Shown here piece by piece: positions 6,921-12,436 of a DNA stretch of 12,448 nucleotides. Location of the stretch: contig DASPXK010000330.1 of assembly GCA_035637315.1 (NCBI GenBank), positions 1 to 12,448 of the forward strand, written 5' to 3'. How positions within the stretch are numbered: the first letter of the stretch is position 1; every line of letters begins with the position of its first letter. A model generated the notes under the pieces. The model ran no database searches. It had not been told where the DNA came from and was given only the letters and a program-made list of their open reading frames with translations. The translations under genes and the position numbers were made by a program. The stretch is from DASPXK01 sp035637315 (GTDB lineage: Bacteria > Chloroflexota > UBA6077 > JACCZL01).

Positions 6921-7238
6921 TTGTCCGACAGCATGTCTGCTATACTGGGCGCCAGAGTGCGCCGAAACGCGGCTATACGACACCGGCCCAAGATCGCGGC
7001 TACCGTCGATCCGCTCTTGCTCAAGGTTGTCGACGCCTGGCTGAGGAAGCATCCGGCGTTCGATCGCAGCAAGGTGATCGACGAGGCTCTGCGCCTATGG
7101 TATGCCCGTCTGCAACAAAAGGCAATGGAGGAGCAGTTCACCTCCCCATCCGGAGTCGACGCTGGCGAGTGGGAGGCATGGCGCAAGATCCGCGACGCCG
7201 CAGCGTCGCAGCGCCTCAGGGCGCCCAACGACGCGTGA
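6921..7238 (+). CDS. Ribbon-helix-helix antitoxin (MazE-like partner of MazF)
   Basis: This encodes 105 residues. The centre is a ribbon-helix-helix DNA-binding fold: strand RPKIAATVD (22-30), helix DPLLLKVVDAWLRKH and helix DRSKVIDEALRLWYARLQQKA. The rest (EEQFTSPSGVDAGEWEAWRKIRDAAASQ) would be the toxin-binding tail. The start is a TTG at 6921, supported by the purine-rich GAGAGAGGTG at 6906-6915; the alternative ATG at 6933 is too far from it. The stop is three bases before the mazF ATG. By position and fold it is the antitoxin and autorepressor. The 154-base gap before it holds a GCCCGCGGGC palindrome (6850-6859), which might be an operator, but no clear promoter. Confidence 0.8.
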   Translation: MSDSMSAILGARVRRNAAIRHRPKIAATVDPLLLKVVDAWLRKHPAFDRSKVIDEALRLWYARLQQKAMEEQFTSPSGVDAGEWEAWRKIRDAAASQRLRAPNDA

Positions 7239-7241
7239 CGA

Positions 7242-7613
7242 ATGGTCCAGCCGCCACGCCGAGGCGAGATCTGGTTTGGCTTCACGCCGGGCCAGCCTCG
7301 CGATCCTCACCAGCCGCGACCGGTCCTTGTGGTCTCAGAGGACATTCGCAACCGGCACCGCGATGATGTGGTGGTGGTCCCCATCTTCTCGCGTGGCCGA
7401 CCAGGCCCCACACGTGTCGCGCTTTCGGAAGGCGCGGCTGGCATTCCTCGCGCGAGCATCCTCTTCTGTGAGCAGATCACGACGCTCTATCGCGACTTCC
7501 TGGTAGATGGTCCGCTCGGTGAACCCGTGTCCCGGTCTGTTTTCGAGGCGGTTCTGCGTGCTGTGCGCCGCGCTCTGGGTGAAGTCGTGCCGGAGCCAGA
7601 CGATGGCTGGTAG
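7242..7613 (+). CDS. mazF: MazF/PemK-family endoribonuclease toxin
   Basis: The 123-residue product has the PemK/MazF fold: RRGEIWFGFTPG at the N-terminus, QPRPVLVVSEDIRN with the conserved Arg26, VVVVPIFS with Ser50 in the position of the usual Ser/Thr, PTRVAL, and ASILFCEQITTL with Glu77-Gln78. MazF toxins are sequence-specific single-strand ribonucleases that stop translation; the target motif cannot be inferred. The ATG at 7242 follows the antitoxin stop after three bases and lacks a strong SD, so translation probably depends on coupling. It converges with the dehydrogenase gene across a 153-base gap (7614-7766) in which I see only a short GC-rich hairpin and no convincing terminator. Confidence 0.9.
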   Translation: MVQPPRRGEIWFGFTPGQPRDPHQPRPVLVVSEDIRNRHRDDVVVVPIFSRGRPGPTRVALSEGAAGIPRASILFCEQITTLYRDFLVDGPLGEPVSRSVFEAVLRAVRRALGEVVPEPDDGW

Positions 7614-7766
7614 AGCCAGCGCGGCCTGAAGGGCGTCTTTTGTCGGCAGACCCCGGGCCCTCGCGGGCCACGGTAGCAAAGCTGGCCTAGACGCTCGGCC
7701 TCCCCCCACGGCCCTCTCTGGTGCCGGGTGCTGGCGCGGCATGATGACGCGCGCACGGCGACGCCC

Positions 7767-8879
7767 CTACCAGGGAACGAGCGAGGCGCGCGGGACGCGG
7801 CCGGTCTCTTGCTCCTCGAAGGCGCGGTTGATCTCGGTCAGTGGGAACTGAAAAGCCATCATCTTGTGGTAGGGGTAGCGGTCGCGCGTGCGGGCCGCGA
7901 AGTCGACGGCCTGCTTGAGGTGGCGCGGCTCGTACTGGAGCATGCCAGTGATCCGCAGATGGCGGCGGACTAGCATGTTGGGCTCGAACTCGCAGGTCAG
8001 ACCGGCGTTGATGTTGCCGATCTCCAGGTAGCGCCCACCGTTGCCCAGCATCCGAAGGCCTTCCAGCATCACGCTCGGGAAACCGACCAGGTCGCAGGCG
8101 ACTTCGGCGCCTACGTGGCCCGTCAGCTCCCAGACACGCTCGATTCGCTGATCCGGTTCCGGCAGTTCGCGCAGGTCGATGATCTCGTCGGCGCCGAACT
8201 CGTGGGCGAGCTGGAGTCGCTCGTCGACCCCGTCGATGGCGATGATTCGTGCGGCGCCGCGCTCCTTTGCCACGGCGATCGCGTACAAGCCAAGCCCGCC
8301 CGCGCCCTGGATGACCACCGTCTCTCCGAGTCCCAGCCCGGCCTCCTCGAAGCCGTAGATGACTTGCGACAGGGCGCAGTTGAGGCCGGCGGAGAGCGGG
8401 TCGGGTATCGAGTCGGGCAGCTTATACACGAAGTGATTGGGCCACAGGAAGTAGTACTGGGCGAAGGCGCCCTGGAAGTGGGGTGGCACGTCCGAGGTTT
8501 GCCGCCGGCCCGGCCCCTTCTGGGTGCAGTAGGTGCTCCGCCCGCGCGTGCAGTAGGCGCAGCGGCGGCAGGGAAACGTGTAGCCGTAGACGACTCGATC
8601 GCCGATCGCCAGCGGCTGGCCATCACTGTCGCTCGCGATGCCCTCGCCGAGTTCGTCGACGGTGCCCATCATCTCGTGCCCCATGATGCTCGGGTATGGC
8701 CAGTTCACCATCGCGCGGTCGCGGTCGCCGCGCCAGGTGTGCATGTCCGAGCCGCAAACGTTGGCCAGCGAGATCCGGATCCTGATTCCGCCCGGCATCG
8801 GCTCCAGCACGGGGTACTCACGCAGCTCGAATGGCTTCCCGAGAGCGGGCAGGACCGCCGCCAGTCCAGTCGTGGTCAT
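7767..8879 (-). CDS. Zinc-dependent medium-chain alcohol dehydrogenase
   Basis: This is a medium-chain dehydrogenase of 370 residues, full length. Catalytic-zinc motifs are VCGSDMHTW (C42, H47) and GHE (H68, E69). The structural zinc site is C-x2-C-x2-C-x7-C at C104, C107, C110 and C118. The Rossmann fold has VVIQGAGGLGL (GAGGLG at 193-198) and IIAID ending in D217, which favours NAD over NADP. It resembles threonine/sorbitol-dehydrogenase-like members, but the substrate is not determinable. The ATG at 8879 has a perfect AGGAGG (8887-8892 on this strand) seven bases upstream. It is divergent from the diiron protein gene, sharing a 185-base control region, which hints at a related pathway. Confidence 0.92.
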   Translation of the reverse strand: MTTTGLAAVLPALGKPFELREYPVLEPMPGGIRIRISLANVCGSDMHTWRGDRDRAMVNWPYPSIMGHEMMGTVDELGEGIASDSDGQPLAIGDRVVYGYTFPCRRCAYCTRGRSTYCTQKGPGRRQTSDVPPHFQGAFAQYYFLWPNHFVYKLPDSIPDPLSAGLNCALSQVIYGFEEAGLGLGETVVIQGAGGLGLYAIAVAKERGAARIIAIDGVDERLQLAHEFGADEIIDLRELPEPDQRIERVWELTGHVGAEVACDLVGFPSVMLEGLRMLGNGGRYLEIGNINAGLTCEFEPNMLVRRHLRITGMLQYEPRHLKQAVDFAARTRDRYPYHKMMAFQFPLTEINRAFEEQETGRVPRASLVPW

Positions 8880-8944
8880 CGAACGTCCTCCTGTTGCGGG
8901 CGTAGGGCCGGCGCAGGCCCGTCGAATGGAAGCTATTGAACAGG

Positions 8945-8979
8945 GTGCCGGCTCGCTTGTCCAGTGGAGCTGCCGGCAC
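8945..8979. promoter_or_regulatory. Spaced 8-bp inverted repeat in the divergent intergenic region
   Basis: GTGCCGGC (8945-8952) and GCCGGCAC (8972-8979) are exact reverse complements 19 bases apart. The right half includes the self-complementary TGCCGGCA. The site lies between the divergent dehydrogenase and diiron genes, about 65 and 85 bases from their starts, where a shared regulator could bind. No clear -35/-10 pair was found for either gene. High GC makes chance pairing possible. Confidence 0.35.
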
Positions 8980-9064
8980 GCCTGCGTGACAAGATAGATA
9001 GGCCTGACTAATCTGATACGATGACCTCGAGGGACCGCCCGTATTGGCTAGAAGGAGCCACGCC

Positions 9065-9811
9065 ATGGTGATCGCCCAGAAGCCTGCCCGGGAGATCACG
9101 CGCGCCTACGAGCCGTTCGACGAGGATATGCCGGACTGGTACCGAGACGCCGTAGTCAGGATCTTGACCGTCCAAGCACGCATCGAGACCGAATACCCGA
9201 TGTACCCGCAGCGAAGCCTGCTGCCGGCCATGCGGCTGGCGCCGAGCCCCGACGACTGGGTCCGCTACGCCTCGTACTGGGCCCAGGAGGTCGAGCACGC
9301 CAGCTACTGGATCAAGATGCTGGCTGACCTGCGCGTAACCGTCGATGAGAGGTTCATGTCCACCCCCAAGCCGATCTACATCTTCGACATGCGTGACACC
9401 GCGCAGACCTGGGTCGAGTGGGCCTACTTCAGCTTCTTCGCCGACCGCCAGGGCGCCTACATGGCCTGGGACTGGATCGGCTCCAGCTACGGCCCGTTCG
9501 AGCGGATCGCCGAGCGGGCCTGGCGGGAGGAAGAAGGGCATGCCCAGATGGGCTACGAGATGCTCAAGGGTGTCTGTGACGCGCCCGAGGGCCGCGTCCT
9601 TGCCCAGGAGAAGCTTGCGATCTGGTATCCGGCGGGTCTGGATATGTTCGGCCGCTCCGAATCGAAGCGCCAGTACGACTACATTCGCTGGGGCCTGCGG
9701 AGGCGAACGAACGAGGAGATGCGCCAGGAATTCCGGGCCGAGGTCAACGGCGTGCTGCGCCGCGTCGGTCTCGAGCCGCCCGACCCGGCGGCTAACCGCA
9801 GGTTCCTGTGA
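9065..9811 (+). CDS. PaaA/PaaC-like ferritin-type diiron protein (putative aryl-CoA oxygenase subunit)
   Basis: This encodes 248 residues with the four-helix ferritin-like pattern of phenylacetyl-CoA epoxidase subunits. The diiron ligands appear present: E41 in ARIETEYP, E75-x2-H78 in WAQEVEHASYW, E118 in QTWVEWAYFSFFADRQG, and E156-x2-H159 in WREEEGHAQMGYE. Retained ligands point to the catalytic PaaA type rather than the structural PaaC, although the length is nearer PaaC. PaaA converts phenylacetyl-CoA to its ring epoxide with PaaB, PaaC and a reductase, none of which is seen here. The ATG at 9065 has AAGGAG (9052-9057) seven bases upstream; the in-frame TTG at 9044 is not needed. Its stop overlaps the GTG of the ferredoxin gene, so the two are coupled. 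The substrate is unknown. Confidence 0.82.
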   Translation: MVIAQKPAREITRAYEPFDEDMPDWYRDAVVRILTVQARIETEYPMYPQRSLLPAMRLAPSPDDWVRYASYWAQEVEHASYWIKMLADLRVTVDERFMSTPKPIYIFDMRDTAQTWVEWAYFSFFADRQGAYMAWDWIGSSYGPFERIAERAWREEEGHAQMGYEMLKGVCDAPEGRVLAQEKLAIWYPAGLDMFGRSESKRQYDYIRWGLRRRTNEEMRQEFRAEVNGVLRRVGLEPPDPAANRRFL

Positions 9812-10302
9812 GCCCAGCGCGCCGACCCACCGCGCGGCTCGTTCGAGGCGGTGGGACGCAGCATGCCCCGCGCACGTTTGGCGCCTCGTCGCAATACACC
9901 GGCGCCCGAGTACCGCCCCCCGGCGAGCGGACGATACTCGAGGTGGAGGTCGTGCCGGAGCTGTGCATGAACTTCCTGAACTGCATGCGGATCGCGACCG
10001 GGGCCTTCGCCACGGACCGCCAGACGCGGCGGACCAAGCCGGCCCGCTGGCAGCAAGTGGACGTCCACAAGCTCTGGAAGGCGGGCTGGAGCTGTCCCTC
10101 CGGCGCGATCCGGTTCGTCACTGACCAGGGCTACGTCGTGCCGCGCTGGGAGGAGGCGTTCAACTGGCGGACCGAGTCCCACGTTGCGGCCGGGCGGCGC
10201 CGTGGCGGTGATACAGGCTCCCCTCCCCCAACGCTTGGGGGAGGGGAAGGGGGGTGGGGGCCGGCTGGTGCGGGACGAACCGGCGCGATGAAGCCTCGTT
10301 AG
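9808..10302 (+). CDS. Small ferredoxin-like Fe-S protein with repeat-derived C-terminus
   Basis: The core, about residues 42-125, resembles divergent mono-cluster ferredoxins: ILEVEVVPELCMNFLNCMRIATGAF, then WSCPSGAIRFVTDQGYVVPRWEEA. Cluster cysteines are C53, C59 and C96 (C-x5-C ... C-P-S-G-A); only three are visible, which would fit a 3Fe-4S cluster or a 4Fe-4S cluster with a fourth non-Cys ligand. It should carry electrons, most simply to the diiron protein. The GTG at 9808 overlaps that gene's stop as GTGA. The first 40 residues are Arg/Pro/Gly-rich and unconserved-looking, and GTG 9943 or 9952 have no properly spaced SD. After about residue 130 the frame runs into a palindromic repeat, giving a Gly/Pro-rich tail, so the original stop was probably lost or displaced. 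Confidence 0.75.
   Translation: MSPARRPTARLVRGGGTQHAPRTFGASSQYTGARVPPPGERTILEVEVVPELCMNFLNCMRIATGAFATDRQTRRTKPARWQQVDVHKLWKAGWSCPSGAIRFVTDQGYVVPRWEEAFNWRTESHVAAGRRRGGDTGSPPPTLGGGEGGWGPAGAGRTGAMKPR
10219..10247. repeat. Perfect 13-bp hairpin repeat in the ferredoxin 3' end
   Basis: TCCCCTCCCCCAA (10219-10231) and TTGGGGGAGGGGA (10235-10247) are perfect reverse complements around a CGC loop. The C-rich/G-rich palindrome followed by a further G-rich stretch looks like the dispersed intergenic repeats common in high-GC genomes. It lies about 67 bases before the ligase start. A strong RNA hairpin here could terminate, attenuate or protect the transcript; there is no T-run. Confidence 0.85.
10237..10260 (+). 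other. Potential G-quadruplex
   Basis: Four G runs of 5, 4, 6 and 5 bases are separated by one, two and one bases (10237-10241, 10243-10246, 10249-10254, 10256-10260). This meets the usual G-quadruplex pattern in DNA and in the sense RNA. It shares its first two runs with the right arm of the hairpin, so the two structures would compete. Confidence 0.6.
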
Positions 10303-10313
10303 GGATGGGAAGC

Positions 10314-11969
10314 GTGTTAGATGGCTGCACCCCCTGGCCGCCCGACGCGGCCGACAGATACCGTCGGAAGGGCTACTGGCAGGGAAAGACGTTAGGTGAC
10401 CTGGTCGACGCTTGGGCAGCCGAGTACGGCGAGCGCGAGGCGATCGTTTGCGGCGGTGAGCGTGTCACCTACCGTGAGCTGCGACGCCGGGTGGACCGAC
10501 TGGCTCAGCAGCTGGTGCGGCTGGGGCTCCGGCCAACCGAGCGGATAGTCGTCCAGCTGCCCAACGTGGCCGAGTTCATCTACCTGTACTACGCCTGCGC
10601 CAAGGTCGGCGTCATCCCGGTCATGGCCCTGCCGCCGCATCGCTACAGCGAGATCTCGTATCTGGTCGAGTTCTCGGAGGCGGCCGCGTACGCGATTCCG
10701 GCCAGCTTCCGCGGCTTCGACTACCAGCAGCTCGCGGCAGAGGTACGCCAGGCGGTACCGGGTCTTCGCCACGTGCTTGTAGTCGGCGACGGCGCCCGCT
10801 CCGACATGGTCTCGATGGCCGAGCTGTTGGCTGAGCCCGCCGAGCAGACCGAGTCGGTCGAGCGGCTGGCCGGGGCAGGGCCGGATCCTTCGGATGTCGC
10901 GCTCTTCCTACTGTCGGGTGGCACGACCGGGCTGCCCAAGCTGATCCCGCGCACCCACGACGACTACGCCTACAACTCACGCGCCAGCGCCGAGGTGTGT
11001 GGTTTCGGGCCTGACACCGTCTACCTGGTGGCACTGCCGATCTCGCATAACTTCCCACTCTCCTCACCCGGCATCCAGGGCGCCCTTCAGTCGGGCGGCA
11101 AGGTCGTGCTGACCAACAATGCCGAGCCGGCCGGAGCATTTGCCCTGATCGAGCGCGAGCGGGTGACGGCCACGGCGCTCGTGCCCGCCTTGGCGATGAG
11201 GTGGATAGAAGGGCCGGAACGAGAGCGCTTCGACCTGTCCAGCCTGCGTCTGCTGCAGGTCGGCGGGGCGCGCCTGAATCCGGAGCCGGCGCGGCGGGTG
11301 AAGCCTGCCCTGGGCTGCCAGCTCCAGCAGGTCTTCGGTATGGCGGAGGGCCTGCTCAACTACACCCGCCTGGACGAGCCCGAAGAGGCGATCGTCGAGA
11401 CGCAGGGCCGCCCGGTCTCGCCGGCTGACGAGATCCGAATCGTCGACGAGGACGATCGCGACGTGCCGCCGGGTGAGCCCGGCAATCTGCTCGCCCGGGG
11501 GCCCTACACGATCCGTGGCTACTACAGGGCGCCCGAGCACAACCGCCGCGCCTTCACGAGCGACGGCTACTACCGGACCGGTGACGTGGTTCGTCTGCAT
11601 AGCTCCGGCAACCTGATCGTCGAGGGCCGCGAGAAGGACATGATCAATCGCGGTGGCGAGAAGATCTCGGCCGAGGAGGTGGAGAACCTGATCCTGGCTC
11701 ATCCGGCCGTCTTCAACGCCGCCGCCGTAGCGATGCCCGACCCGGTTCTTGGCGAGCGGACTTGCGCCTACGTGATCCTCAAACCCGGCGCCAACCTGAG
11801 TTTCGAGGAGCTGATCGCGTTCCTCGAGAAGCAGCAGATCGCCAAGTTCAAGCTCCCCGAGCGCCTGGAGCTAGTGGACAGCTTCCCCCTCACCAACGTC
11901 GGCAAGGTCTCCAAGAAAGACCTCCGCGAGGACATCGCCAGGAAGCTGAAAGCCGAGGGGAAGGGTTAG
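10314..11969 (+). CDS. EntE/DhbE-like aryl-acid adenylating ligase
   Basis: This is a cytosolic ANL-superfamily enzyme of about 551 residues, close in length and sequence pattern to 2,3-dihydroxybenzoate-AMP ligases. It starts LDGCTPWPPDAADRYRRKGYW, the typical EntE-type N-terminus. Further motifs are the P-loop SGGTTGLPK (201-209), HNFPLSSPG (245-253), FGMAEGLLNY (341-350), YYRTGD (TGD 422-424), GREKDMINRGGEK (R439, K441) and the catalytic lysine in NVGK (K531). It forms an aryl adenylate from ATP and then probably a thioester with CoA or a carrier protein. N246 and S251 match the pocket of dihydroxybenzoate enzymes; salicylate enzymes usually have Cys in place of the Ser. GTG 10314 is preferred because AGGGA (10301-10305) lies eight bases upstream; ATG 10305 is possible. 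The preceding genes suggest aromatic oxidation rather than siderophore synthesis. Confidence 0.88.
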   Translation: MLDGCTPWPPDAADRYRRKGYWQGKTLGDLVDAWAAEYGEREAIVCGGERVTYRELRRRVDRLAQQLVRLGLRPTERIVVQLPNVAEFIYLYYACAKVGVIPVMALPPHRYSEISYLVEFSEAAAYAIPASFRGFDYQQLAAEVRQAVPGLRHVLVVGDGARSDMVSMAELLAEPAEQTESVERLAGAGPDPSDVALFLLSGGTTGLPKLIPRTHDDYAYNSRASAEVCGFGPDTVYLVALPISHNFPLSSPGIQGALQSGGKVVLTNNAEPAGAFALIERERVTATALVPALAMRWIEGPERERFDLSSLRLLQVGGARLNPEPARRVKPALGCQLQQVFGMAEGLLNYTRLDEPEEAIVETQGRPVSPADEIRIVDEDDRDVPPGEPGNLLARGPYTIRGYYRAPEHNRRAFTSDGYYRTGDVVRLHSSGNLIVEGREKDMINRGGEKISAEEVENLILAHPAVFNAAAVAMPDPVLGERTCAYVILKPGANLSFEELIAFLEKQQIAKFKLPERLELVDSFPLTNVGKVSKKDLREDIARKLKAEGKG

Positions 11970-12000
11970 AGTCTGGGGACACGTAATCCCGAAAACATTC

Positions 12001-12018
12001 TTGTCATTCTGAGCATAG
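12001..12018 (+). repeat. Partial copy of the GIY-YIG flanking repeat
   Basis: TTGTCATTCTGAGCATAG matches the first 18 bases of the full copy beginning at 12022 (TTGTCATCCTGAGCGAAG) with two differences. It lies in direct orientation just upstream and lacks the rest of the unit. It may be an eroded older copy. Confidence 0.6.
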
Positions 12019-12022
12019 TTGT

Positions 12023-12056
12023 TGTCATCCTGAGCGAAGCGAAGGATCTCATGCTC
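12023..12056 (+). repeat. Left inverted repeat of the GIY-YIG unit
   Basis: This 34-base repeat begins TGTCATCCTGAGCGAAGC and ends GGATCTCATGCTC. Its reverse complement recurs at 12403-12436 with a single mismatch. The unit can fold on itself: ATCCT pairs with AGGAT around GA-GCGAAGC-GA. Sequences of the TGTCATCCTGAGCGAAGCG type recur widely in bacterial intergenic regions, as far as I recall. Confidence 0.9.
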
Positions 12057-12110
12057 GCCAGCCCCGAACCTCGCTCAAACTCAATACCGACCGAGCCTGG
12101 TTAACCGATC

Positions 12111-12404
12111 GTGCGGGAATTGCGCGATTACTACGTCTACATCATGGGCAGCAAGACCCGACGGCTGTACGTGGGTGTCACCGGCGACCTCGAACGGCGA
12201 ATCGCTCAACACAAAGATGGAAGTGTGCCTGGCTTCACCAAGAAGTACAACATGACTCGGCTGGTCTACTATGAATCGACCGATGACGTCTACGCGGCGA
12301 TCGAACGAGAGAAGCAGATTAAGGGTTGGCTTCGCTCAAAGAAGATCGCTCTTATCGAGTCGGTTAATCCAAGTTGGCGTGATCTCTCAGTTGAGCTGGC
12401 CTGA
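12111..12404 (+). CDS. Single-domain GIY-YIG nuclease
   Basis: The product is 97 residues, the usual length of stand-alone GIY-YIG proteins of the YhbQ/UPF0213-like group. The signature is present as YYVYIM (7-12) and LYVGVT (19-24), followed by DLERRIAQH (R29/R30, H34), PGFTKKYNMTRLVYYE, and AIEREKQIKGWLRSKKIALIE, whose Glu residues (E65, E67) include the expected metal ligand. It should cut DNA using one divalent metal; the biological role of this group is not established. The start is GTG 12111; no strong SD is visible, and TTG 12120 is an alternative that would still keep the domain. The gene is lower in GC than its neighbours and is enclosed by inverted repeats, the right one overlapping its stop. 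Confidence 0.9.
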   Translation: MRELRDYYVYIMGSKTRRLYVGVTGDLERRIAQHKDGSVPGFTKKYNMTRLVYYESTDDVYAAIEREKQIKGWLRSKKIALIESVNPSWRDLSVELA

Positions 12405-12436
12405 GCATGAGATCCCTCGCTTCGCTCAGGATGACA
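12403..12436 (-). repeat. Right inverted repeat of the GIY-YIG unit
   Basis: This is the reverse complement of 12023-12056 with one mismatch (AAGG versus AGGG in the repeat's own orientation, a change that still allows a T-G wobble in the hairpin). It starts at the second base of the TGA stop of the nuclease gene, so gene and repeat share sequence. Confidence 0.9.

Larger units (their letters stand above)
12023..12436. mobile_element. Candidate GIY-YIG mobile unit bounded by inverted repeats
   Basis: One GIY-YIG nuclease gene is enclosed by 34-base inverted repeats with 33 matches. The right repeat begins within the gene's stop codon. GC of the gene is about 52% over three lines counted (12121-12180 and 12241-12360), against about 73% in one ligase line counted. 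This suggests a compact acquired unit. No transposase is present, and no target-site duplication is evident next to the arms; the right flank ends 12 bases after the repeat. Mobility by the nuclease is inference. Confidence 0.5.

Noticed and set aside
7656..7669. GGCCC-TCGC-GGGCC hairpin between mazF and the dehydrogenase as terminator
   Set aside because: The stem is only five base pairs and no T-run follows on either strand.
9021..9071. Possible 16-residue leader peptide (MTSRDRPYWLEGATPW) overlapping the diiron gene start
   Set aside because: No SD precedes its ATG and no attenuator-like hairpins follow; short frames of this size arise by chance.
9345..10124. Plus-strand open frame of 259 codons across the diiron and ferredoxin genes
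   Set aside because: Its translation is Ser/Arg/Pro-rich frame-shifted sequence of two genes whose ligand residues are visible in their own frames.
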